Positions 46,406 through 57,010 of a stretch of 64,000 nt of DNA are shown in pieces. The translations under genes were made by a program, and so were the position numbers. The stretch is taken from NCBI GenBank assembly GCA_033032175.1, contig CM065328.1, positions 4,836,690 through 4,900,689 of the forward strand, given 5' to 3'. Source of the DNA: Saturnia japonica (taxonomy: Eukaryota > Arthropoda > Insecta > Lepidoptera > Saturniidae). Position 1 is the stretch's first letter; each line of letters begins with the position of its first letter. Under the pieces are notes generated by a model. It ran no database searches, was not told the origin of the DNA, and was given only the letters and a program-made list of their open reading frames with translations.

Positions 46406-48289
46406 ATGTCCCATTGTCCTCCCTCTTCTGCCGTCATGGCAAATAACGTTACCGACCTGGCCACTTGCATAGGCAAGTTGCAAGCCAGGATGAAAGCGCT
46501 GGAATTTCAATACCAGCGCTATCAAAATTTCGTCGTATTACGGTGTCCCTCTCTAGACGAGGAATACCGTAATCTACCTGAGAACGCCTGCGTGCGTCGC
46601 ACCGCTGCGACCGCGACCCGTCATGAGGCCGTTTCAGGTAGCGAGGCGGCCGCTTCAGGTAGCAAGGCGGCCGATGACGTCACGGCCGCGACCGTTATAC
46701 CGACTGGCGCCGCGCCCAAACGTCTCACGCGCAGCGCTGCGCGTCCGTCCGCCGCGTCATCCGGGGCCGTGGCCACGTCTACGGCCACGCCCCCTGACCC
46801 GACTAGCCAATCGCGCGGGTCAAGCCCCGCCTCCGTCAGGCGAGGACCGCGTAATTCGCGGTCACAATCTAGGGTTACCAAAAATAGCCCGTACGTCCGT
46901 CCCGCGCGATCCACGGAAACCGCGTTAAAGACGAAAAATTCGTTTTCGGCCCTTCCGGTCGAACAAGACTCGCCCGCGAGTTCGGATCCATCTCCGGAGA
47001 TGGATACCGAGAACGACGGCTTCACCGTCGTGGCGTCGCGTAAGCGAACGGCGCGTAGCAGTCCGACTGCTCAACCGGCGCCTAAGGTAATAGCTAAGGC
47101 AACAATCAGGGGCGCCGCCGCCCCCGCGTCCTCCCAGCTCCCCGCGCCCGCCGGCGGGAAAAAAGAGCGTGCCCCACCTCCAATCATAATCCGGGACAAG
47201 GCGGCCTGGATGGGAGTCTGCAATGAAATGCGCAGACTCAAACTCGAGTATCACAAGGCTAGGAATATAGTCAACGGGATTTCTATTTCGGTGAGTTCTT
47301 CGGAAACTCACCGTAAACTAACCACCCTCCTCCGGCAGAAAGGTCTGCAATTTTATACGTATTCGCTCGCGGAGGAGCGCGTTCTCCGAGTGGTCATCCG
47401 CCGCATTCCGGTGGAGCTCGACCCGTCGGAGGTGTGCTCCTCGCTCAAGGAGCAAAGTTATCCCATCCGGGAAGTACACCGGATGTACAGTAAAGATAAA
47501 CGGCCACTACAAATGGTAGTGGCCATATTGGACCTTTCCCCCGAGGGAAAGGCCATCTTCCAGCTAGAGACGGTGTGCGGGCTCTCCGGGATTAACGTGG
47601 AGCCCCCACACAAAAACCACCAGCCTGCGCAGTGCCACAACTACCAGCTGTACGGGCACGCTGCCCGTAACTGTCATTCTCGTCCGCGGTGCGTAAAGTG
47701 CCGAGAGGACCACCCCACACGGGAGTGCACGCGCGAGCGTGACTCCGTCGTCCCCCCGAGCTGCGTGTTATGCGGGGAGGAGGGGCATCCCGCGAATTAT
47801 CGCGGTTGCCCCAAGGCCCCGCGTACCACGCGGCCACGCACGCAGAGGCAGGCGGCCCCCCGGGCGGCGCCCCCCACCTCAGCCATCAAAGCGCAACCCC
47901 CGCTGGCGTCAGGGGAATTTCCCGCGCTGCCGGTCCCGCGCCAGTCCCCGGCCACCGCCGGCCTCTCCGCACCCCGCGCGGTGCAACCGCAACCCGTGCG
48001 TTCATCGCAGAACGCATGGGGCCCCCGTCGCCCCAATCCACAGCCCCTTATGGCTATGGATATTCCCGCACCCCGCGCGCCCGCTAACGTTGTCGTTAAT
48101 AGTAACGACTTAATGATACTGCTCCTTCGCGAGCACGATATCCGCGAGCTCATTGACTACAATGACCATCTGGAGCGCTTCGGTCTCATCAAGACCGCTT
48201 GCGCGTTCCCCCGCCTCTCAGAGACACTACAACGTCTCGACCGTGAGGCGTGTAATAATAACTTAGGGCCTTTCAATGGCAAAGTTTAA
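46406..48289 (+). CDS. Jockey ORF1, gag-like nucleic-acid-binding protein
   Basis: A 627-residue ORF1 protein that would coat LINE RNA and help carry it to the target. The second Met (46436, MANNVTDLATC) aligns with the start of copy 1 and may be the true start. Domains: a short helical N terminus (residues 15-60), an Ala/Ser/Pro-rich linker (60-280), the conserved pre-knuckle region (about 300-405, with RVLRVVIRRIPVELD), then zinc knuckles at about 410-467. Knuckle 1 reads CHNYQLYGHAARNC, so its second Cys is Tyr. Knuckles 2 (CVKCREDHPTREC) and 3 (CVLCGEEGHPANYRGC) are intact. The stop overlaps the ORF2 start. Confidence 0.93.
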   Translation: MSHCPPSSAVMANNVTDLATCIGKLQARMKALEFQYQRYQNFVVLRCPSLDEEYRNLPENACVRRTAATATRHEAVSGSEAAASGSKAADDVTAATVIPTGAAPKRLTRSAARPSAASSGAVATSTATPPDPTSQSRGSSPASVRRGPRNSRSQSRVTKNSPYVRPARSTETALKTKNSFSALPVEQDSPASSDPSPEMDTENDGFTVVASRKRTARSSPTAQPAPKVIAKATIRGAAAPASSQLPAPAGGKKERAPPPIIIRDKAAWMGVCNEMRRLKLEYHKARNIVNGISISVSSSETHRKLTTLLRQKGLQFYTYSLAEERVLRVVIRRIPVELDPSEVCSSLKEQSYPIREVHRMYSKDKRPLQMVVAILDLSPEGKAIFQLETVCGLSGINVEPPHKNHQPAQCHNYQLYGHAARNCHSRPRCVKCREDHPTRECTRERDSVVPPSCVLCGEEGHPANYRGCPKAPRTTRPRTQRQAAPRAAPPTSAIKAQPPLASGEFPALPVPRQSPATAGLSAPRAVQPQPVRSSQNAWGPRRPNPQPLMAMDIPAPRAPANVVVNSNDLMILLLREHDIRELIDYNDHLERFGLIKTACAFPRLSETLQRLDREACNNNLGPFNGKV

Positions 48290-51170
48290 GCCGAAAGCGT
48301 TAAATCTTTCTTTTTTTAACGCGCGAAGCCTACTACCGCAGCGTGATCTCGTCGCGACCTTTCTTAAAGATCACCAAGTAGATGTTCTTTTAGTGCAGGA
48401 GACGCTCTTAAAGCGTGCTAAACGTGATCCGAAAATCGCGAACTACAATATTGTAAGAAATGACCGGGCCGGCCGCGGGGGCGGCACTCTCATTTATTAC
48501 AAACGATCGTTATATTGTACGCCGGTAGATCCTCCGATACTTACCAATATGGAAGTATCCGTGTGTAGACTAGGAATGACCGACCACCCGTCCATAACGT
48601 TAGTTTCAGTTTATCTCTCGCCGAGGAAAGAGCCTCTATGGTCTGACCTAGAAAAGCTACTTTCGCTCGGTGAATCGGTCATTATAGCGGGTGACCTCAA
48701 TTGTGGACACACTTCGTTTGGCAATTGGAGAGACTCCAGTAATGGGGTTAAACTCGAAGAGCTAACGAACGTGCTAAACTTTGATGTCATAGCGCCACCC
48801 ACTCCCACCCACTTTCAAGACAACTGTATGCCGACAGTGCTTGATGTAGCTCTCATTAAAGGTATCGCGCTTCGGTTACGACTCATTCGGGTCGTACACG
48901 AGCTCGACTCCGACCACCGTCCGGTCATCATGCAGCTAGGTCAACCAGACGACTCTAGCCCTCCTTCGGTCCAAGTGGTTGACTATGCCAAGCTAAAACA
49001 TTATCTTGCGGACAGGCCGTCCTCGTCCAGCTTAGATAGGATCCCGGACGTATTGGGGTCCGTTGCGGATGTAGATCTCGCGATCGATTCCCTGGTCGAC
49101 CACCTGCAGGTCGGCATCGGAGAGGCCTCGAGAGAGGTCGAAGAGGCGAGCGATCGCCGCTTCGTACTCCCTGCCGACGTGCGGGCGTTGTTGACGGAAA
49201 AGAACGCGGCGACTCGTGCGCATGACCACTATCCGACCGAGGAAAACCGCGCACGCTTACGCGCGCTTCAGAGAGCGGTTAGAGCCCGCATATTAGAACT
49301 CAGGAGTCACAGATGGGACGCCCTCGTCGAAGGGCTAAGGCCGTCGCATCTGGCTTACTGGAAACTAGCTCGCAGCCTCAAAATAGAGGCTTCTTATCTT
49401 ATGCCCCCCCTCGAGAGGGGTCCCGGTATACCGCTCGCCTTCGATAGCAGCGACAAGGCGGAGTGCCTCGCCACTTGTTTGGAGAGCCAGTGCTCTCCGA
49501 ACAGTGTCGATGCAAATACCGACCGGGTCGAGGGTATCGATGGATGCGTGCGGGAGCTGGATAAGCTCCCCGCGACAGCCTCCCTGTCCCCAGTCACGTC
49601 TGAGGAGGTTCTTTCCATTATAAAAAGCCTTAAGCTCAGAAAAGCACCAGGTCCCGACGGGATCAGGAATGAAGTACTTAGGCTTCTTCCTGATCGCCTC
49701 ATAGCTCTATTGGTCTGCATCTTCAATGTAGCCATAGTCCACTGCCATTTTCCAGCCGCCTGGAAAAAGGCAATAGTCATAGGTATCCGTAAGCCCGGCA
49801 AGAGCGCGTCGCTTCCCGACAGCTATCGCCCGATCAGTCTCCTAAATACGTTAGGGAAAATTTACGAGCGGATCCTTCTGAACCGTCTCAAGCCAATAAT
49901 AGAGGAGAAAGACCTCTATCCGCCTGAGCAATTCGGTTTCCGTGCTAGATATTCTTGCACTCATCAAGTGCACCGCCTCACGGAGCACGTTGCATTTAAT
50001 TTTGCTGAACTTTATAAACCCCGCCGTACACTTGCGGTCTTTTTCGACGTGGCCAAGGCCTTTGATAAGGTCTGGCACGAGGGATTGATTTACAAGTTGT
50101 ACCGCTTTGAAGTCCCCGATAGGCTAATTAAAATAATTCGCGACTATTTAACAGATCGCACCTTCCGCTATAGAGTGGAAGGTGAATTGTCCACGCCCCG
50201 TCCAATACGCTCAGGCGTTCCCCAAGGTTCGATCCTGGCTCCTAGCCTATTTAACCTGTACGTCAGTGACCTACCTCGACTCCCGGAGGTCGAGGTAGGG
50301 CTATACGCTGACGATACAGTCTTATATGCCTCAGATAGGAATAGATCCCACCTCAGACACAAAGTCCAACGCTCCGTGACCACTCTCGGGAAGTGGTTTA
50401 ACGAGTGGCGTATAGCCGTTAATCCCTCGAAGAGCGCCGCGATGCTCTTCGATGCGGATTCGTCACAGATACCGTGGAAGCTTAAACCTGTTAAGCTCTA
50501 CGATAATCCGATTCCGTATGTAAGAGAGACCAAATATCTAGGGGTAACCCTAGATAGTAGGCTCTCCTTTAGACCCCACATCCGTAAGGTTAGGAACAGG
50601 GCCGCGTGGGTCCTGGGCCGGTTGCATCCTCTGTTGTGTTCGGTGAGTAAAATGTCCACGCGACATAAGCTCACGCTCTACAAGACGTGTATTCGACCAA
50701 TTTTGACATACAGTTGCGCCGTGTTCGCACATATGTCCGAGTCGAGTTTCAAACGGTTACAATCGATACAGAATAGGTTCCTCTATCGTCTCACCGGGGC
50801 CCCGTGGTATGTTCGAAGCGTAGATCTCCATAGAGATATGGAGCTTCCTTCGATACATGCCTACGTTAAACAGCTCTCCCGTTCGTATTTCGACACCGCG
50901 TCGAACCACGCGAATCCGTTAATAAAAACAGCCGCCACTTATGTTCCGGCACCCACGGACTTCCGGTGCAAACGCCGGCCGCGCAATATTTTTATTGATC
51001 CCGACGATCACATCGAAAATTCGAATAAATATTACACATCCGTCTCTCCAAACAGAGCGTGCCAGCGCCCACGCCCGCGTAACCACCGTTCTCTCCGCAG
51101 AGGGCGGGCGGTCAATTTCGCTCCAGCACACCCGTCACGTCCACCCTCTCTAGCGGTAACCCAAGCCTAG
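48276..51170 (+). CDS. Jockey ORF2, endonuclease-reverse transcriptase
   Basis: A 964-residue enzyme that nicks target DNA and reverse-transcribes the LINE RNA from the nick. Residues 8-225 form an AP-type endonuclease: FFNARSL, the catalytic Glu in VQETLLK, GDLNCGHTSF, and SDHRPV near the end. Reverse transcriptase lies at about 470-760: SYRPISLLNTLGKIYE, QFGFRARYSCTHQ, FFDVAKAFDKVWH (motif A, about 588), VPQGSILAPSLFNLY (motif B) and YADDTVLYA (motif C, about 675). The C terminus (LTYSCAVFAHM onward) is typical of jockey, and there is no RNase H. The ATG overlaps the end of ORF1 by 14 bases, implying translation by reinitiation or termination coupling. All key motifs are intact. Confidence 0.95.
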   Translation: MAKFKPKALNLSFFNARSLLPQRDLVATFLKDHQVDVLLVQETLLKRAKRDPKIANYNIVRNDRAGRGGGTLIYYKRSLYCTPVDPPILTNMEVSVCRLGMTDHPSITLVSVYLSPRKEPLWSDLEKLLSLGESVIIAGDLNCGHTSFGNWRDSSNGVKLEELTNVLNFDVIAPPTPTHFQDNCMPTVLDVALIKGIALRLRLIRVVHELDSDHRPVIMQLGQPDDSSPPSVQVVDYAKLKHYLADRPSSSSLDRIPDVLGSVADVDLAIDSLVDHLQVGIGEASREVEEASDRRFVLPADVRALLTEKNAATRAHDHYPTEENRARLRALQRAVRARILELRSHRWDALVEGLRPSHLAYWKLARSLKIEASYLMPPLERGPGIPLAFDSSDKAECLATCLESQCSPNSVDANTDRVEGIDGCVRELDKLPATASLSPVTSEEVLSIIKSLKLRKAPGPDGIRNEVLRLLPDRLIALLVCIFNVAIVHCHFPAAWKKAIVIGIRKPGKSASLPDSYRPISLLNTLGKIYERILLNRLKPIIEEKDLYPPEQFGFRARYSCTHQVHRLTEHVAFNFAELYKPRRTLAVFFDVAKAFDKVWHEGLIYKLYRFEVPDRLIKIIRDYLTDRTFRYRVEGELSTPRPIRSGVPQGSILAPSLFNLYVSDLPRLPEVEVGLYADDTVLYASDRNRSHLRHKVQRSVTTLGKWFNEWRIAVNPSKSAAMLFDADSSQIPWKLKPVKLYDNPIPYVRETKYLGVTLDSRLSFRPHIRKVRNRAAWVLGRLHPLLCSVSKMSTRHKLTLYKTCIRPILTYSCAVFAHMSESSFKRLQSIQNRFLYRLTGAPWYVRSVDLHRDMELPSIHAYVKQLSRSYFDTASNHANPLIKTAATYVPAPTDFRCKRRPRNIFIDPDDHIENSNKYYTSVSPNRACQRPRPRNHRSLRRGRAVNFAPAHPSRPPSLAVTQA

Positions 51171-51702
51171 GTCCGTTCCTCGGTGTGAAACCCTTGGGTC
51201 AGGCAACCGCCCGCGCGATACAAGTGACACTGTACGTGCATCACTTAGCTACCTACATACAACACTACACACGTATGAACATACACACGTGCACACCACA
51301 CAGGTACATAGGTTCTGTGAGGGACCTTTTTTTTTTTTTTTCTTTTTTACGCTAGTTAGTTAGCGCTAGTTAGTGTAGAAACATTCCGATTACTGAATAC
51401 ACATACGCACGGTTCCTTCCTTCCTCCCAGGAGAAAGGGAACGTGCCTATGTGTATATTTAGTTAGCTCGAATCGTAGGTGTAGGGATTCGAATAGATCG
51501 CGACCTATTTGCGAACGCGACGACCGCCCGAGCTGAGGTCCGGCCACTTTGGCACCCTCGTGCGAGTCGTCCACAAAACTTTCGCGGCTGAGTGCCCTCT
51601 GCGCTCGCCCCCAAGTCCGGTGAAGCTGTAAAAGCCGCAGCGGCTTTAGGGCCCCTAAGGCTAACAGTGTAGTCAGTTAAAAAAAAAAAAAAAAAAAAAA
51701 AA
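51171..51702 (+). other. Jockey copy 2 3' UTR and A-tail
   Basis: A family-defining 3' UTR shared with 29566-30113, 16732-17280 (inverted) and the old relic at 6710-7260. It ends AGTGTAGTCAGTT, then about 24 As, with no extra sequence before the target duplication. Confidence 0.9.
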
Positions 51703-51824
51703 AGATTTATTTTGACATTTTTACACTAATGAAGAAGCTCTTAGATCTAGCGAGTGTGTCTCCGAGTTGGCGGACTTACAAGTAACAATGCACCTAAAGA
51801 CAGAACTACTGATTTATTAATATA

Positions 51825-53128
51825 CAAGGTGTCCAGAAAGGGTATCGGGTATTTGTTTTCGCGCCATATTCGAAACGGGGCGTCTAAAGGGTGCAGGGAG
51901 GGGTTCGTGGCGTCCGCCATTTTGTGGAGTTTTAGTCACGATGGAACAGTACTCGGGGACGCCTCTGCGCATTTTGCGTACGAGCGTATTATCGTAATGG
52001 TGATTCAATAGTGACTGCTCAACGTCTCTATCGTGCGGAATATCGTACACGCCACGAGCCAAGTGACGATAGCATTAGGAAATGGATCAGGATGTTCGAG
52101 AATACAGGTGCGACAGTTAAAATTCAAAACTCTGGTCGTCCTCGTTCAGTTCACGATGAAGAAACAATTGAAGAAGTTGAGGCGTCGGTTCGTCAAAATC
52201 CGTCTTTATCCATCCGAAAGCGAAGCCAAGCGTTGAACATCAAAAAATCGTCTTTACATTCGATTTTAAAGAAAGACTTACATCTAAAAGCCTATAAAAT
52301 TCAATTGGTTCAAGAGTTGAAGGATACGGACTATGCTAATTGACTGAATTTTGCGAACGAAATGCTGCAGCGATTTAACAACTTTAACAACATACTGTTC
52401 AGTGACGAAGCAAATTTTCACCTGAATGGTCATGTTAATAAGCAGAATTGTCGGTACTGGGCAGTGGAGAATCCGAGACGAAAGCATGAATGATCCCTGC
52501 ATAGCCCAAAGGTCGTTGTTTGGGCCGCTATGTCTGCTAAAGGCATAATTGGTCCTTATTTTCATGAAGATCAACGAGGCCGAGCAATTAATGTGAATAG
52601 TGACCGTTATTGCGATATGTTGCGAAATTTTTTGGTCCCAGAGTTGCAGGAGTTTGCAGGTTTCAACTCAAGAACGTGGTTCCAGCAAGATGGGGCCACT
52701 TGCCATACCTCAAATGACTCAATGGAAGTTGTTAACGAATTATTCCCTAATAAAGTCATTTCGCGAAGGGGTAACATCAACTGGCCTCCCAGAAGCCCCG
52801 ACCTTAGCCCGCTTGACTATTTTGCATGGGGATACCTTAAAAGTAAGGTTTATCAAAACAATCCGACTAATCTAACCCAGTTAAAGCAAAACATCAGGTC
52901 AGAAATGGCAAAAATATCGATAGCTATGTGTCAACGTGTTATCGCCAATCTTCGTTTCCGTTTAGAAGAGTGCCAGCAACGTAACGGTCATCATTTGGAT
53001 AACATCATCTTTTCCAAATAATTTTCCAATTCATATGCTAATAATAAACAATAAACTTTTTTATTGCATACAAATAATTTTTGTTTCATTGAACTTACAA
53101 ATACCCGATACCCTTTCTGGACACCTTG
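51825..53128 (+). mobile_element. Mariner-like DNA transposon with 32-bp TIRs
   Basis: Perfect 32-bp terminal inverted repeats starting CAAGGTGTCCAGAAAGGG, flanked by TA on both sides (51823-51824 and 53129-53130). At 1304 bp it is full length. It carries one transposase gene on the plus strand that is no longer open. Identical TIRs with a broken gene suggest recent mobilisation by a transposase supplied in trans, or young inactivation. Confidence 0.92.
51941..53021 (+). pseudogene. Mariner-like transposase (DD41D-type), broken
   Basis: The likely start is ATG 51941 (MEQYS), followed by a frameshift before about 51970. The frame then runs on with an N-terminal helix-turn-helix region (YRNGDSIVTAQRLYRAEYR and WIRMFENTGATVK). 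In-frame TGA stops lie at 52341 and 52491. The catalytic domain has D in [13 protein letters not shown] in WFQQDGATCH and the block WPPRSPDLSPLDYFAWGYLK. Spacing from the second Asp is 41 to PLDYF or 36 to SPDL, as in the element at 253-2997, though the proteins are otherwise distant. With one frameshift and two stops it is inactive. Confidence 0.88.
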
Positions 53129-53130
53129 TA

Positions 53131-53831
53131 GATACCTAAAACTCCAAAGGGTTGTGGTTGAGCCTTGTAAATGTATTTAATAATCGCCTGCGCCTAATAT
53201 TTCATTGTCGCTTTTGGTCTGTTTCTCACGCACTGCGTAGGCTGAGAATTTCGTTGAGAACAGTACCTCTTTTGTTTAATAATTTTATTTTCTAAATTTG
53301 ATTCTATTTTTCTATCTTTTGACACTTCTTTTTAAAATTACTACTACTGTCACTGCCTTCGCTTCATTTATAGAAATAATTTTGTCATTGCAATTGAAAA
53401 TTAATTATTGTATCGCCTCAGTATATATAATGTACACTGTGTGTATCGCTGTTATAATATAAATTATTTTATCGCTCTCAACACTTCGACGAGCCACCGA
53501 TGCTGAGTAAAAGGTTAGTGCGTTTATTTATTTATTTGGTGTTTATATTTATTTATTCTTTATTTATTTATGAGGCAAGACCGCATACTTTTTCGCTCCT
53601 ATTAATATTTTTTCTCCGCGTAATTTTTCTTCCTCTTCCCAACCCTGGTGGGGATGGTTTACACGTTCCCATCTTCCAGGTTGTTACTATAGTCATATTT
53701 TTTTTGAGGAATCAAGTTACCACATTATGCTAATCTGTTAATATATTTTGGTGAAACGATCTAAAACATAAAATTACAAGAAACAACCAATATTTATACA
53801 AGAAAAGTTTGTTCTGACTTATGAACTTAAT
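53131..53831. other. No gene seen
   Basis: AT-rich DNA. The open frame at 53500-53733 is low-complexity and hydrophobic by composition, and is probably chance. Confidence 0.35.
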
Positions 53832-54005
53832 ATGTTACAGGGTTTAGTTAGGAAAGCGTTAAAGCTGACCCTTCCTGTCCACATACCATTCGTAATGAAG
53901 GGAAGTCAGCCTCCGGAAATATCCCCCGAGATTCGAATACAAAAGCCTTATTTCGTCGGAATAGCTAAATTTAGGGAAATATTATTGTTGGATTATATTA
54001 TATGA
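53832..54005 (+). other. Unidentified 57-codon open frame with exon-like start
   Basis: ATGTTACAG opens a 57-codon frame with non-AT-biased codons in its middle (LTLPVHIPFVMKGSQPPEIS, PEIRIQKPYF). TTACAG near the start could be a splice acceptor. I recognise no domain, and it may be a repeat fragment. Confidence 0.2.
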
Positions 54006-54842
54006 AATTAAATAAAACAATATTTAGTTTGTTATTAACTAGGTAGTTTTACAGGTTTTGCTCGAGTTGAAAATACTTAATATAGAAACTAAAAAAGGTA
54101 GCTCTCTTATATGGAAAATAATTACAATATGATTAAACTAAATGTTTTTTTTTTTTACGAATACACGAATACGTTGTAATATAAATACTTTTAAGTAGTG
54201 GGAACAACTAAAGAGTTTGGGATATTTCTTACGCTTTTACAATGAACTAAAAGAGCGATATATAACATATATGAAAAGCAAAAGATAAACGGTAGATTTT
54301 CTGTCGCTATCGATGTAACTACTTTTTTGACATTTTTGGTGCTAAAAGCCCCACAGTTGTCACAGTAGCCCGAGGTTGAGAGTATTTTGTAGTTGTTTTT
54401 TAAACGAAAATAAACATTTTATTGTAGATCTGACATTGAACATTGTTTCATGCGTGCTTACAATGGTAATTGATAAGGAAACTGAATATAATTATAACAC
54501 TACCGCTATATCATACCCGGTTACATGATCTCTGTCTAGTTCCTTTTCTGTGTACGTACTTTTAGTATTATATTCCTTTGTCAATGTTAAGCCTACTACT
54601 GTTGGGGAAAAGCCTCTTTACTAATCAAGATTTAATTAACACACCAGACCACGACGTATTGGAGATAATTCTCTGATTTCACTAGTACAAAGCTCTTCTT
54701 CACCGACAGTTTATGAATAAATTAATTCAAATTACGCGAATTCTGGTGAATGCTAACATTGCAGTGGTTTTAAGTGTCAGTAGTCTTAAAGATATCAATA
54801 ATTCTGCTTGTGCAAGTAATTATATTTCCAAATTGCCCGTTC
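54006..54842. other. No gene seen
   Basis: AT-rich spacer with no recognised motif. Confidence 0.35.
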
Positions 54843-55345
54843 TAGGTAACCACGACCAGCAAAATCCGAACCTTGTGCTGGGCGCTTAAAAAAACAACCT
54901 GTTCGCGAGTCGTGGTTAACTTATAGTGAAGCTGTGATACACAGCACACTGTGTCTTTTCAAAATGCCAAAGCTTACCTCAAGTTTCGGCGCGGCGGTTT
55001 CCTAGCCACGAATCCCATAGACGTAGACCATATAAAATGTATGTACAGTGAATCTGTGTGTAAGTGGGTGTGTAGGTCTAACAACAGTACAACAAACAGT
55101 CACGAAAAAAGCAAATCCAAAAATGACGCAACACACATTTATCTTCTTCTTAACTATATAAAAACCAATATAACCCTTACGTGAATTATATGGACTATTG
55201 TCTAAACTAGAATCTCCAAAAAAAAAAAACCTAAAAATTTCAAACTATTTTCTTAATACGAACAACCGCGCCGCGCCCTCGCGGTTTATTTACAAGATTA
55301 TTAAATGAGACTATCGAATGGACGCCGCACAGTGGCCTAATATTT
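54843..55345 (+). repeat. Unclassified interspersed repeat, copy B
   Basis: Plus-strand counterpart of 9505-10020. A 77-codon frame (54951-55184) keeps NPIDVDH and ESVCKWVCR in the same frame as the other copy, despite a three-base deletion between those blocks. A GC-rich insert (CCGCGCCGCGCCCTCGCGG) near 55270 is absent from copy A. Family not recognised. Confidence 0.6.
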
Positions 55346-55539
55346 GAGGTCCCTAACCGTAGAAATCAAAAGTCGAAATTTGAAAAAAAAAAATTCATTG
55401 GTAATAGTTTAAGTCTAATAATATATGTAAAAAAATATGATATGGATATAATTGAATGCTGTATTTGGGAGAAAATTAATATTGAGGTTTTTTTTTTTGT
55501 ATGGAGAAAAACACATAATTTGATTTTTCTCGCGACTGT

Positions 55540-55994
55540 TTCCAACTACAACCTTGCCACTTATTATGGGATTATTAGGGCTCTTATGACAAATGACACA
55601 TACAACACACACTTCAGATCATCTTCGGTTTGATCGATGAACGTTCGTCTAGGCCTTCCTCTTCCAACGTTTCCTTTCACACACACATTATAAATTTGTT
55701 TAGTCATTCTTCTTTCATTCATCTTCTCTACATGCCCAAACCATCTAATGATCCCTTATCATACCACAAAGTTCTTTTAACACACTATTTCTTATTCTGT
55801 CACTCAATTTTACTTTTCCTTAGCGCTCTCAATTCTACTGCATTTATTTTACTTTCATGATTTTTCTGCCACACCCAGCCTTCACTTCCGTACATGAGTG
55901 TTGGTGCCAATACTCCTCTATGCACAGCCAAAAACGAGCTTTCGCAGAAATTCTCTGGTTGCTCATAAAGGAGTGCCAACACCCATTGATACAA
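55540..55994 (-). pseudogene. LINE reverse-transcriptase C-terminal relic
   Basis: The minus-strand frame 55800-55994 contains LAVHRGVLAPTLMYGSEGWV followed by WQK and INAVELRALRKSKIE, a well-known segment of insect LINE proteins just after the reverse-transcriptase core. Downstream fragments (WYDKGSLDGLGM, EEEGLDERSSIK) are decayed matches to the following region. Several stops; not functional. Confidence 0.6.
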
Positions 55995-56929
55995 ATAATA
56001 ATGTTAAAATACCTTTACAGATATAACTATGTATACATAGTCTAACATGTGTATGAGTTATTTCACACCTTCCCGGCACGCTGTCACATCAAATCACACG
56101 CTGAGTCGGCTAAATACAAACCTGATACCGACCTGCCAATATCGGTTGGTGTCTAAACGGACAGTAATACACTTGTGATCGACGTGTGTGTTATACTAGG
56201 TTAAGCCAGAAACTCTATATTTTTTTGTATCTATTTTCCATCATGCTATATTCATTCTGGGGTAAGCAATAAGGATGGAGTATCACTTCTTTTTGCCCCT
56301 ATGAAATTCATTTCACTAAAATTCATTATTGCCGTAGTGTATTTCTTACTTTTCTTATAGATATACATTTTGAAGTGAAACTTTCTTTAGGCGCAAGGGG
56401 CTTAAGGGAGGAAATTTCCAGACTCGAAATTTAATGCTTAGTTTGGAACGCAACGTATCTATCATATATATGATAATGCTAAAAGGTGTTTTTTTTTCCT
56501 GGCAACGCTATATCTCAGTTAATTCTTTATAAAAATTAATGATTTATCGTTTTAAAGGTTATATTCTCCGCTATTAACGAAACGTAGGGAAATACTTTCA
56601 AATTAAAGTTTACGTTAAAAAGAAACTGTTTCATTAGGATCGTCATCTGTTGATGTTTATGAAAATATATTCAGGGCGCCATCTATTAAAAATCTCTTAA
56701 CTAACATTACAGTTGTTAGTAAGATTGTTTGTATTCTTTAATGTGCAAAATAATTGCACAGGTCAGTTAGTTAAATAGATTCGAACAACTACCGCGCCGC
56801 GCCGCCTTCTACGCACAACGTCTTGCCTACATCGTGCCAGTTTGCGTGACCATTATGATTACTACTCTGCTCGTTAGGGTTGTAGCGTGAAGTTATAATA
56901 TAATTGAAGACCTTCCTCAATAAATAGGC
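55995..56929. other. No gene seen
   Basis: AT-rich DNA. A CGAACAACTACCGCGCCGCG phrase near 56780 resembles one at 55258 in the unclassified repeat and may be a shared fragment. Confidence 0.35.
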
Positions 56930-57010
56930 TGAAAAACATATAAATATTTTTTCAAATCTGACTGATAGTTCCAGATATTAGGGCGTTCAAAAAAAAATCT
57001 TTTTAGCTTA
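56930..57010 (-). repeat. Helitron-like 5' end fragment
   Basis: On the minus strand: GAACGCCCTAATATCTGGAA then CTATCAGTCAGATTTGAAAA, like the 5' regions at 7985 and 63793. It abuts a plus-strand element at 57011, giving a head-to-head arrangement. Confidence 0.4.

Larger units (their letters stand above)
45793..51702 (+). mobile_element. Jockey-clade LINE, copy 2 (full length, both ORFs open)
   Basis: A 12-bp target duplication, AGATTTATTTTG (45781-45792 and 51703-51714), flanks a 5.9-kb element. It starts GGAGTTCCGATTTGG and ends in a run of about 24 As. The 5' UTR is about 600 bp, with ORF1 and ORF2 overlapping by 14 bases and a 3' UTR of about 500 bp. There are no stops or frameshifts in either ORF, and the target duplication is perfect. 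Both features point to a recent insertion. One knuckle cysteine in ORF1 is changed, so activity cannot be assumed. Confidence 0.95.
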
